Part shown: positions 53,136 to 64,000 of the stretch, piece after piece
Position numbering within the stretch: the stretch's first letter is position 1
Layout: each line of letters opens with the position of its first letter
Assembly: GCF_000524195.1 (NCBI RefSeq)
Contig: NW_020170426.1
Coordinates: 540,548 to 604,547, forward strand
Source: Echinococcus granulosus
Lineage: Eukaryota > Platyhelminthes > Cestoda > Cyclophyllidea > Taeniidae
Direction of reading: 5' to 3'
Length of the DNA: 64,000 nucleotides
Notes under the pieces: generated by a model
What the model saw: only the letters and a program-made list of their open reading frames with translations
Database searches by the model: none
Told to the model about the DNA's origin: nothing
Translations under genes and position numbers: made by a program

Positions 53136-56051
53136 TTAATGTTCAGCATAGCCAAATGGGGAACGATGACCAAACTGCCAATTCCAACGTTCGATTGCCA
53201 CAGGCATCCCACTAATGATCGAGTCAAGATTGATTATCTCAATAGCTTTATGACTAGCCGGTTGCGGCATCAAGTGACGCGCTAGAACCCTGATGACCAG
53301 GAAGAATCGCGAATTTGCTCTCTAAATGAACTACTCGTATTGTGATTGACGCAAGTAGAGGCATGAAACTCGGACATGGATAACTTCCTGTCGACTGCTC
53401 ATTCGCATACCAAACCAACAACAACAAGCAAACGTATAACAGAAGATGCTATCTTGAACATCTGCGCTATTCGAGGATAATAAGTAAAGTGTAGAGTCAT
53501 TACGGCCATGTGAAAATGATTAGTATAAAGTGGAAGCAAAAGAAGCAAAATCATGAAAAAACCATTACAAATTCCAAGAGTTATTGCAAAGTGCTCAAAC
53601 GGTATATTGAATAGAGTGGTAATTCCGCCGTATCTGCAAGCAGACCCTAATAAGGGCCATTGAATCCCTCATGCAAAGCCAGCAAATCACCGGGCACTAA
53701 AGTAAGCTTCAGCTTGCGAGTGTACACATTCAGGAAGAGATTTAGCCTTCAGCCGCAAAACGGTACAATGACTCAGAGAAAAATGTGCCCAGTACGCAAA
53801 ATTATAATGCATTGCAAAACATAGAAGGGACATTCAAGCCTTATGGGAGAATTATAATAAGTTTTAACTCTTCTGAATTAACATGAGCATCCTTTTGCCG
53901 GCAAAATTCAACCCTAGATGACCAGTAGAATGCAATGGCATCAAGCAGATGTCATCCCTTTGCCTCGTACCACTCCAAACCACCCTGAGTGACAATGGTG
54001 AGCCAGTTTTGAATGGCAATTGATACACTGGCGGTTACATGAATCTCCAGATTCTCACGAACTCGTTTCCAAGCCTGGAAGTACGGCTTAAAGCAGTTAT
54101 GAAAATCTTTGCATAAATTAAGACTAAAGAAGCCATGAAGATTGGCCCCAAAATTTCTATTTTGGATGGGTACCATAACGCCTTAAGTAGACTAAACTAA
54201 ACTCTTAACATTATTAACATTTTTAAAAATGTTCACACAGGAAATTTCCCACTTGACTTGCATTATTCTTAAGATTTTAGTATTTTAGGTTGTCGGAAAA
54301 AGAATTACCGGGCTATGTGAATAACTAACACTAGGTGATCGCAAATTCATATAGATAAGAGTGCAAAGGCGTTCCCTAGATAATAAAAGGGCTACATTGG
54401 GACCGTATTGCTGTACACAAAAGGCCAATGCCCAAATTCTCCAAGGAAGTGCTAACGAATTCATCGATGCAACAGCGATGACTGGCCATGTAGTAACTAT
54501 CAGTATTTCCGTTATCCAAACCAGAGGGACAGAGACCAAAGAAAGTGCACTTTGAGGAGCGCACAGAACTTCCAGTGGAAGGAGTCGTCAGTCTGGAGGA
54601 CATTCAGGGAAACTGAAAAGCAAAGCGTACTGTGCAGAAACGAGACAGAGAAAAGTTGCCAAGAGCAATACAACCCGTTACATGAGGCATTTTAGCGCAT
54701 TCAAAAATGAATTCGTTCCCATAGTGCTTTACCAAAAGTAGCCACGACTCTGAGGCATATGGTGGGCGCTGGAGATCAGTTTCCATGATCGTTCGACCTG
54801 CAGACCACTGGCCCAACCAGGCCTCGGTATTTTACCCAACAAACCGTCCGGTGAGGTCAGCTGCACATCGAGCTGAAAGGGAAAATAATTCAAATTGACG
54901 CCAGCAGATCGACACCTTATATACAACCTCCATTGTATTACAGGGTAAAATTAACTTAATAACAGGAAACTACGAATGCAGAGACTTCAAATAATAAATT
55001 CATTGTCTGCCCATGGCATAACTAGCCCAAAAAAGCATAATTTACTAACCCACCAAGTCATTCACAAAAAATGTCTAGTCTATGCTGCTAGGCAATAATA
55101 AGCAAGCTTTCTATTCAAGGAACATTCGTTATAGGAGATAAATTGAGAAGCTAATACTCAAAAAATCAACTACGGGTCTATTATGGTTTGAAGTGAGAGC
55201 ACTGGCTTGCTCGTATTCGCATAAAGGGTTCACAAAATGCATTTCAAACTTTTTTAAAGATGCTTCATTGGGTAGAAATTTTGACCATACCCCTTTCAAG
55301 GGCGTCCAGAGCATCGCTCTGCGAGATATGACTAAGGGAGGTCAGGAAGGTAACTGAAAGGCGAGATCTGGTCAGCACAGCACCGTTAACATTGAAGGAT
55401 GGGAGTATTTTCGTAACAACAAATACATGATCATCGCCTGGACGCAGCTAGGGATTTCCTAGGTGGTACACTCAGCTAGAGAAATGTCTACATAGAATAC
55501 ACTGTAGCTAGACACGATGAAGCCGTCGGGAGGATGAGAGCCAGAAAACACACAAAAGATCAGTTATTTTCTCAGGATATTGGAAAATCTGGTGCAGATC
55601 AATCCACCTTTCGATCACGTTTGAAGCACACAGCGCCAGAATTATTGTCCCAGAAGACGACCTCAACCGAGCACACGAAGATGTGCGGTTGAGCTCTGAT
55701 GACGAAGGGAAATGCAGGAATGTCAAAACTGCTAAATAGTTGAGTGTGAAATTGAACGCCTCCAAGCATAATAACTAAGGCGGCCTATCACCTACACAAG
55801 CTAAAGTAAGAAGACCAACGTCTGAAGACAACCCATCTCAACAAACACTGGAAGCCAGCGAACGGACGGTGGAATCGCGGCTCGGTGACCTTCAATTCCT
55901 TCTCCACAGAAAACTCCACCCAGACAGACCCAGCATGTTGTTGGATCCGTTGAAACCAAAAAGTCCACAAATATGGTACCAAATGAAATTTATCTTCAAG
56001 TAGAATAGAAAACAACACAAATCCAGGCAAAAGCACCCGGACAAGATCGAG
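53136..56051 (-). CDS. Unidentified multi-exon protein
   Basis: Exons with matching phases on the - strand: 56051-55833, 55784-55608, 55447-55286, 54872-54733, 54629-54551. Further exons are 54074-53971, 53913-53883 and a terminal one at 53211-53136 (ending FGHRSPFGYAEH). The central exons read as one compact, beta-rich domain: SSFDIPAFPFVIRAQPHIFV, VEVVFWDNNSGAVCFKRDRK, ILPSFNVNGAVLTRSRLSV, then LTSPDGLLGKIPRPGWASG. This is clearly coding, since three consecutive exons are exact multiples of three and the translations are smooth. I do not recognise the family. The first listed exon has hydrophobic segments, so a membrane or ciliary protein is possible. At least one exon between 53212 and 53882 and the true start are missing. 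An in-frame TGA near 53955 is avoided by a 57-nt intron (53914-53970). Confidence 0.6.
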
Positions 56052-56865
56052 CTCTTATCCTGGGAACCGATAGTAAGCAATCCCTCTCGAGCAGTTCGGT
56101 CCTGAGGGCTGTTAGATACACAGTTGCCAAGCGTTACCAACCCATAACAATACTCAGCGGTGAAATTTTCGAAACAACATATCAACTCAATAAATCTAGG
56201 AATAAGCTTAAACCAACCGCCACTAGCCTTCACGTAACCCAGAAGTATTCTCTTCGATGCGCTGGCGCCGTCGTGTTTTGTGTAAAACAATAATAACAGG
56301 TTGTACCTTACAATTTGCTTGAATAAAATGGTCAACACTTACTTCATTAACTTGTAATTTCAAGTAACTCTAACAATGTGTAATCGAACCTTAAGCACTT
56401 TTATTTATATAAACGCTTTTGTGCTTGGAAATGCATTCGGACGGCTATTTCTTAAAGTACATATGGAGATATTTGTAATGCTAGCAATAGCACCATTGCA
56501 ATGTTTTTGAAAATTTTTGATTAAACTCACATGAAATATTTCGTGCATGAAAGTCCAAGGTTATAGGCGGGCATACGCGGGAACGTAAAATTTTCCTCAC
56601 TTCGGGGTGAAAAATGGCAAAGCGTGTTTATAACCCCTTTGTACTGGCCTCTGTAAGTTATATTCGAGTCATTAGCCTCGATTTTTGGATTGAAAAATAG
56701 TTCAAATCCTATTAACCTTGAAAGCCGCAGCAGCTATAACACCGACATATCATATATGACGATTTGTTGTCGTGCCTGTATTAAATAAAAGGCTCTAAGA
56801 TATTTTATTGGTTTTTTATTGAGGTATTTGTTGTTTATCTGGTTTTATTTTATGTTTTAAGTAAG
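56052..56865. other. Divergent intergenic region, nothing defined
   Basis: This is the upstream region of both the unidentified - strand gene and the PTB-domain gene. The - strand frame at 55892-56338 is open and hydrophobic and could be an extra 5' exon of the former. Confidence 0.35.
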
Positions 56866-57650
56866 TTGCAAATTGCTGGAATTGTCTCTAGATACTTAGA
56901 GCACCATTGTACAATTTACCGTTCCTTGTCTTTAAAATGTTGCACTATTCAATCAATTATATCTGTTAAGTTAAAGAAAACAAATGGAAAAGAATACAAG
57001 TCCTGTCCTGCGTCTATCAGTGAAAGCGCAACTCTTCTTGGCACTGCAGATGTCCCGAATCCGCATGGCAACGGGATATGTCACTATGCTTACCTTTTGA
57101 TTAGGAAGCTGAATGAAGTCGGAAATCATAGATCCGAGCTTGTAACTTTGTGTATAGATCAGTCTGGCACTGCTGCAAAAGATAAGAATAATGTTAGTAA
57201 TTATCTGGCATGATTTTTAATTTACCTAGCCTAGTCTTAAATTCATTTATTTTTGCCATTATTTTACATTCCCTAAACCTTTTTTAAACATGCTTAGATT
57301 TTAGATACATAAAAACTATTTTTAAATGCGTTTTTTAGAACATCAAAATAAAATTTCCACATGAAAATCTCACCTATGTTTGGGTACATCCAACTGAACC
57401 TCGGGTACTGGGAGTTATTGTGACGTTTAAGGAACATGAGTCCGAAAAAATGATGTCCAAGTTTACTGCTTTTAGAATGTCTTCCAAGGTACAACTATCC
57501 CTACTCTTACGAATATACTGGCTGGATTGGGTTCAAAAATAGACTTGAAAGTACTCGGTGTTTTAGGCGAAAAAATTTGCCTATCGGATTCAACACATAT
57601 ATTGCGAATACATGGATGGACTTCACGCCAAACTGTCTACTGCCTCTGTG
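56866..57650 (+). CDS. PTB (phosphotyrosine-binding fold) domain protein, 5' partial
   Basis: Three in-phase exons: up to 57192 (open from 56866, no ATG, so it continues upstream), 57339-57488 and 57567-57650. Together they read as one PTB/PID domain. The first strand is SATLLGTADVPNPHGNG with a following helix (LLIRKLNEV). A central strand is LTYVWVHPTEPRVLGVIVTF, equivalent to the I-x-Y-C-x-x-x-x-x-x-P-x-V-F-A-x-V motif of the family. The C-terminal helix is KKFAYRIQHIYCEYMDGLH. The basic stretch before the domain and the layout recall FAM43/PID1-type adaptors, but I cannot fix the subfamily. Such domains bind NPxY-like tails in endocytic or signalling complexes. Confidence 0.6.
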
Positions 57651-58418
57651 GTAAGCTTTCGCCAAATTGTGTATGCACGTTTTTGGCCTAAATAAGTTCG
57701 TACAATTCAATCCTTCCATCAGGTGTATATGATAATCTCGACATCCTTTGATATTTCATGGCTTATAGTTTATGGTTTAAAATAATTTTTACTCAAAAGA
57801 ATAAATACTGTTGTGACTTGTATGACTAAAATATGAACATTATAAGAAATATTTTTAAGAATTTTTGAAACAACACAGATTTTTTAAATGTTTTTTGTAT
57901 CACTGAGGTTGCATTTGCCAGAAATAGATAGTGATTTGCAGGAACCAAGAATCGTATGCAATTAAGTCCAAACTTTCGGTTGTAATCACATAGACAATAT
58001 TATCGGAAACTGTTTGTGATCACATTTATGTGTGACGAACCAGTTTTCATTAATGTGGTGCGAACTTACTTAAGTTCGTTAGTAAAATACCATAAATTAA
58101 AATAGAATCTCCCATAAAAATGTTCTTAAAATCATTGATAAAATAATGGGCATATTTTGGGCTGAAGGTTATGACTGACGATGTTTTAAATGACTTTAAC
58201 TTTTTAAAATAAAGGATTTTGATGGCAAATGACTTTTTATATCGATCGAAAATTATTTTCTGTGTCATTTTTGCTAATTTTGGGGAATGAAAACCTCATG
58301 ACTAGAGTTTGTTGACCAATAAAATTATAACCACCACCTTTCAGTAGTGATATCGTGATCTATAATTAGGCCCCTTGAAGTGGTTTTTAAGATCCGCGTT
58401 TATCGTTCTTCATGTTAG

Positions 58419-61266
58419 AAGCAAAAGCGCGGGCATGGAAATCGAAGGCGTTGCCTGTTTTGATTCACAGGTAAATTGTCACTAACTTAATCTCTTATAG
58501 GGCACCCTTTGCAAACATCTGTACAAGTATTATTTTGTATGGTTTGTAGAGGATGCATGTTGCGAGAAAGTTTCCCTTTTTATTAGATTATAGATGAAGT
58601 TCCGATTTTGGAGACCATCGACAAAAGCTTCCGTGGAGACGAGCTCATTCGTAAGAATGCTGACTTCGCGAGGATGGAGATTTCAAATGTCTTATCGCGT
58701 AAACTTTTTATTTTAATCCCACTTAGCTGTTTTGATTATTTTTAAACAAGATGTTTTATGTAGAAAACTCAGAAAATAAACCTTATAGTAGATTTCTTGG
58801 CAAGCGTCATGTCCAGAACCACGTGCTTTAATATCGGTGTTTTATTGATGATTTCCACTAGATTCCATTTTTTTAAAAGATTTTCTTGCCGAAGAACAGC
58901 AGAGAATGAACCCCCGTATTTTAGTTCTAGATATAGATCACCACAGGCTCCTCTGAATGTCGAGATTTTTTTATTCATTACAATACCTGTCCGTATGTAA
59001 CACCATAGATGAGCTAATTGTTGTCCAATGCAAGTGGCAAAAGGATTGATTTGTTTGTGGACATCACGCTACACTTGGCAGACATAGGTTAAACGTACAC
59101 AAGTACGGAAACATGCACACAATATCCATTAAAAGTACTTCCGGTTGTAGACGCCAAAATCGCCCTGATTTTAATGAAAACGGATATGTGATCTGCACTT
59201 ATCGGAATTGATAGTAATTGTTCTAAAACCTTTTTAAATCATCATTATCTAAACCCATGTGTAGGATGCGACTGACTCAGGGCAATTTTGTTATTTGTAT
59301 CAGATAATTTTGTTAAGGTAAGCAAATCCGGTATGCCTTTCAATCCTTTATTAAAGCACAAGTAATTGTCGCTTTTTAGTGGGGAAGACCAATGCCTAAG
59401 TAATTGAGGAATATTAGGCTACCAAATAGTACTTGCATTCTTTTGTGTAGATTGGTACAACAACTTGTTATAACTGATAAGCAGTCGTTTAGATAGATCT
59501 TTATAAGGCATGAGTAGTTATGCGTCGGCCTACCTTTATGATATTTTATCGCACATTCTACTTCTATTTCGAAACAAAATTCACATCCTCAAATGTCGAC
59601 AGAACGTACTTGATAGATCCACTTCAAGTTCGTCTGCTTCAAGATTCGAGCTAAACTTGGTTTCCATGTTGCAGAAACTGGCTAATCGTTATTTTTTATT
59701 TAAGGTATTTGAAGAGGGTAGAGTATAAGGTATTAGAAACGATCTCTATTGGACAATTTGTTTCTGTTGATGGATCCTTCGAATATATCTGCAGCGCGTT
59801 TATGAAGGTCCCTTGTTATTTACAATAATGGAGAACTGTGAGTTACTAGCGACACCTTAAATCGCTGGAAGTGAGCGTGACAACAGCAACTCTTCGATAT
59901 GTGTACCTGTGGTAGAGAGAGTCTGTGTCCATGTACTGCAACTGTGAAAGTCACAGAATCTTCCAAGCAAACGGGAGTCATATGTTCTGCGTTAACAGAT
60001 GGCAATAAGTTCTAGAGTCCATACATTTGTTCTTCGATTCGCGTACGTTATAAAAACACACCATTGAGGGAAGATTGTTTACTGACTTACTGACTGACTG
60101 AATTGTGACAACAAATGGCCTTTGTGTTTCAGTGTTGATAAAGTGAGGGAACAAACCATTAAATGTTCCAAACGATCAATCCAGCACCCACCGCAACCCG
60201 TTAAGGCAATCACCATTTCATTCCCGCAAGATAATACCTGCTTTATGTGCAGGTTTGGTGCAATGAAGGCTCTACCTCTTCATGATGAATTAGCTATTTT
60301 AAAATTTAGTTACGGGCTAGATTACCTACTCTGTTCCAGAAACAGCCAGGACAAGTTTGTTGGTCTGAATGAGTGTCCCATTCTTACTCTAAGAAAACAT
60401 CAGGACAAAGGACCTTAAACTCCTAACGCACACGGCATAACTTACCCTAGAGAGAGGGGTTCAACCTCATCCGTGTACTCGAGATTTCTTTAACTGATAT
60501 TCCCCTAGGTCACTATTAATACCTTTTCTCGACATTAGCCAATCATGGAATCAGTTTGCAAATACAATAAGAAGTTGGAAATAAAAACGAGATAGAAAAG
60601 AGATGACCAGAGGGAGTTGTTTTGCTCCTAGAAGTAATATTTTTATCAAACAACAGACGAGCCTATTTAGTTACTGGGCCAAATTATTTATAAATCACAA
60701 TAGCCGTTTGCCGAACTTTTCTTGATTCATATGAAATCATTCATTTGGCCTAATCCGTCAACTAATTGCATTAATGTTGCATTGTAAGATTTTTCATCTA
60801 ATGTTGATTTATGGTTTGAACACTCCTACACTTATCCACACATATTCATATGTCTAAGTCGATTAGTTTTAACTTGCACTTCCAATCTCCGCCGAAGTTG
60901 ATGTTTAGTAAATATAATGGGCTCTTGTTTAGAAAACAAGCTGAAAGTAATGTCTCATGAAATATCGAATAATCTGTCCTGCTTATCCTCGAATTTTTTT
61001 TTGTCAACATTCCTACTGACACCCAAGTCATATTACTGTTTTTGGAAGTATACCCTGACAAATTTTGCGCTTTGTGTTCAAAAAAGATGACAACTGTAAT
61101 CAAATAACCCGTTTGCTGGCTTTTTGAAACTTACTTTGAGCGCAGCAGAATACGTAAAATTCCTTTAGAAACACGTTACCGACCGGTTCTCTCGCGAAGA
61201 AGCAATTCATCTGTAGAAGGCCTCAAGAGTCTTGAACGCTTGCATCTCCATGGCATGGTACGTGAA
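58419..61266 (+). CDS. Probable downstream exons of the PTB-domain gene
   Basis: Candidate exons with good borders: 58419-58470 (KSAGMEIEGVACFDSQ), 58587-58698 (IIDEVPILETIDKSFRGDEL), 59603-59704 (Ser-rich, then LVSMLQKLANRYFLFK), 60133-60252 (HPPQPVKAITISFP) and 61169-61266 (RYRPVLSRRSNSSVEGLKS). The first two share phase with each other. The others do not all connect, so exons are missing. The Ser/Arg-rich final candidate would suit a phosphorylated tail of an adaptor. That they belong to the same gene is inferred from strand and position only. Confidence 0.4.
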
Positions 61267-63670
61267 GTGAGTTTTCCTTTTCCTTTGTTAAAAGCCCTTT
61301 GTTTTTTAAAACCCGGTCACGCTGCTTTGCTCAGCCCTGGTTTGGTTTCATCTACCCAAAGTCTAAAATTCCAAAGTAAATATCTAAGTGCGCGATGACC
61401 ACACCCTGGAAAAATAAAAGCACTGGAGGCCGGGTGTGTTTAAGCAAATAAGCTCTTTACGTATTGGGGTAGCATTCACATGGATCTAATTTGGTAATTC
61501 TTGCAATATTAAAATTTGGCGTAAATTGCGCTTTTGAGAGTTTTTTTTTTAAAAACAAATGACTGGCTAATTACGTTTAACCCATGCATTAACAGGAGTT
61601 ATGCTTTTGGCCACCACGTATTCCTCACGTCTTCAGATAGTGTCCTCATTTCGTCTATCTTTGCGTCACGACAGAAGCGCAGGCTTCCTTGTTGTATTTA
61701 TAGTTCTATTAAGGGAGAGTCTCAGAATTGAATTCTCCATGTGATGAATTCAACACAATCGAATGTCAAGTAAATTATTGTTATATGAGCATATATTCAA
61801 CGAATTCTGTAACTACGGATCGGTAACGTAATTTTACAAGGGTTGGTACAATTTAACCAAGTTTTAGACTTATTCACCGAATAAAACTCCACTACATTAG
61901 CTGTCTAAAATAAAGTATCAATTGCACTCCCATTCACAGAAATTTCTCCACTGCAACCCATCCTTCACTCAGAAGGACTGAATATGTTTTCGATACTTAT
62001 TATTCTGACAAGTAAATAAGGGGCTATCGCTGTCCGCATTTTAATTTTCAAATTTCATTTTAGGAATTTCGACGGACTTCTTCATCTAGCCCCAATGATC
62101 ACTGATGAAAGTATAAGTTTTGTGTTAAGTTTTCTGATGTATATGCAGTTGGGATTACAAATCACAGTCATAATTCATGTGAATATGTTCATTATAAAAT
62201 TTCTCCATATATATTGTTGCGTGTAAGTATTATCGAATATGATATGCTACAATTAACGATGGGGAAACTAACATTTCAAAGGAGCATAAGCTTGATAGAA
62301 ATGGCTAGTTCATATGACTTGTTGGGGAGTGTGGAAGTTTGGCTGTTGTAAAGGCAAATGAAGTCGAATGTATTTCACATTTTAGCTGGAAACTTAGTTA
62401 AATTGATGCAGAATGCTTTAAAATTAGCTTGTTTGGTAGCAGGGAGGCGAGTCGTTGAGACAGTTCTGCATTGGCAAATAAGATTGGGCAATATACCCAA
62501 CTTGAAAATAGTGAGTTGAGTGACGAATGATTACGTCAAAAACATGTTATTTGTAATATAAATGAGGAATAAGAAATTCACCGCTATCAAATTAGTTCTA
62601 GTCGAAAGTGAGGTACTTTAGGATAGCCCCGTGTACTTCGACTGCATTGCATTCCTTCCAAAGTACTGAGATGATGCGAGTGATTTAGTTTGAACTAAGG
62701 TGATGGGATTTAGCATTAATAATAGTAGTATTTATGAATTCGTTGACTTGGTAGTTCTGTGTTTTTGCAGTCGAATGTTTATCTGCCAAGATGAAATTAT
62801 TTTATTGTTTTAGTCGGTAGTTGAAGTATTAGCAACGTTCCATAAACGCTTATCTGAACTATAAATTCAAATGCTGCTGATATTCCGCTCACTTCACAGA
62901 AGTCATTATTTTGAATTATAAGCCAGCTGTGTGTGTTTACAGAAGATTTAACTCAATAAATGATACTTTGAGTGAAGTACAGGTGTTAGATTGAGGGAAA
63001 TTGCGTCCATTTGTTAGGCTCCATCTTCAAAACATGGGAAATATAATGAGTTTTTTCATAATTCTACAATGAAAGGACTATGCATAAGCACTGACAAGTA
63101 AAAATAACTGAAGGAATGAATGGAATGTTAAATTTGTGTAAAATCAGTCAATACACATGATCCTTAGCTCAACTGCTTCAAAGTGAACATGGCTTTATGG
63201 TAAAGCCTAATTATCTTGAAATTGATAAACCTCATTTTTGCATCCATGAAATGGATAAAACTTCACAACTTGCTTCAGCATCCTAATGTTCAGTTTCGAG
63301 AATTTACCACCTTCGATATCGTCCCAGCTGTACTACTAGTCAATATTAGTAAAACATAAAACAACCCTTATCTTCTAGAAACATTAACATCGAAAGTTCC
63401 TACTTTTTCACTACTGCAAACAGGCTTTCTACTTATTATACATAGTAAGCTAAAAAATATTCTTTACACCTTGCCATGCTGCTAGAATGTGCTGCAAATA
63501 ATGTTGGGGTCATGTCAATTAGATGCTGACTAATGGAATTCACTATAGTGCCATTACTTGAATCAAGTGTTTTGACACCGATTGCTTCCAAAGAATTGCC
63601 CAATTTCGTAAAGAGGAGTGTGTAACCATTCGAATTGCCACCAGTGTCATGTAGGCATGTAAATACTTAC
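61267..63670. other. AT-rich DNA, nothing recognised
   Basis: A short open stretch after the AACAG acceptor near 61595 could be a terminal exon of the preceding gene. Otherwise I found no exon, repeat or RNA gene in this 2.4 kb. Confidence 0.35.
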
Positions 63671-63745
63671 GCACCCATAGTATTCTTCCTCTCAGGCGCT
63701 CCGGTATTCTGTGCCAATAGTATCCTACGTCTTCTTCAGAAAGAA
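63671..63745 (-). CDS. Isolated candidate exon of an unknown gene
   Basis: A TTTTGATAG acceptor and a GTGC|GTAAGT donor bound 75 nt encoding LSEEDVGYYWHRIPERLRGR and a few more residues. The translation is protein-like with strong splice sites. No partner exon is visible inside the window; the gene may extend beyond the right edge. Confidence 0.35.
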
Positions 63746-64000
63746 CTATCAAAATCAGGTCAGTTCAGAATCAGGCAATAGTCTGAGATCAAACACAAAC
63801 CATTCTCAGGCATCTAATGAATATCTGATCTCTTCTAAAGCAGATTTTTCAAGTGAATAAATCTACGAAGTTTACTGGCTTCCTGCCCTTGGATGGGTAA
63901 GGAGCTTGACAAAAAAAAAAACTATACTTTTGACATATGTAGTTATTTTTACTAAAATCAAGTATTTACCTAAAGATTATTGTGAAAGTTTGCTTTTAAA

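Noticed and set aside
53955..53957. In-frame TGA as a possible selenocysteine codon
   Set aside because: A GTACGA donor and CATCTAG acceptor give a 57-nt intron that removes it in phase, which is simpler.

Overview
This is a eukaryotic nuclear window with many introns and about ten protein-coding genes on both strands. It most resembles a parasitic flatworm, and probably a tapeworm. Introns are very short and fall into two size classes, about 30-44 nt and 60-79 nt, with longer ones further 3' in the large genes. Compact conserved genes alternate with AT-rich gene-poor DNA. I could not run a search, so the organism call is an inference. Gene identities rest on exon-by-exon translation compared with remembered family members. 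In every gene called in full, the reading phase closes across each intron.

Layout. (1) 0.8-1.8 kb, + strand: the 3' end of an extracellular EGF/laminin-G protein. (2) 2.5-5.2 kb: two tiny two-exon cysteine-rich genes in opposite orientation. (3) 5.9-6.6 kb, 12.0 kb and 14.3 kb: two dispersed repeat units. The 14.3 kb copy runs into a 100-N assembly gap. (4) 7.7-9.3 kb, - strand: an unrecognised His/Ser/Cys-rich protein. (5) 9.3-17.4 kb: mostly empty, with two weak small-gene candidates on the - strand. (6) 17.4-23.6 kb, - strand: GPCPD1, a CBM20 plus GDPD glycerophosphocholine phosphodiesterase, 13 exons. (7) 24.9-33.1 kb, + strand: Timeless, 21 exons. (8) 33.5-33.9 kb, + strand: a possible small secreted protein. 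(9) 34.7-38.1 kb, - strand: the alpha subunit of mitochondrial processing peptidase, 7 exons. (10) 38.3-50.9 kb, + strand: the nucleoporin Nup188, about 30 exons. (11) 53.1-56.1 kb, - strand: a coherent multi-exon gene I cannot name. (12) 56.9-61.3 kb, + strand: a PTB-domain protein, possibly FAM43-like. (13) 63.7 kb, - strand: one isolated candidate exon.

How the genes relate. GPCPD1 and Timeless are divergent, 1.3 kb apart. MPP-alpha and Nup188 are divergent with only 172 bp between start codons, so they very likely share a promoter region. Timeless and MPP-alpha converge. The set is housekeeping in character (choline/phospholipid turnover, replication-fork protection, mitochondrial import, nuclear pore). 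It is flanked by faster-evolving, lineage-specific small genes and repeats. I see no operon-like same-strand cluster, RNA gene cluster, CRISPR array or intact transposase.
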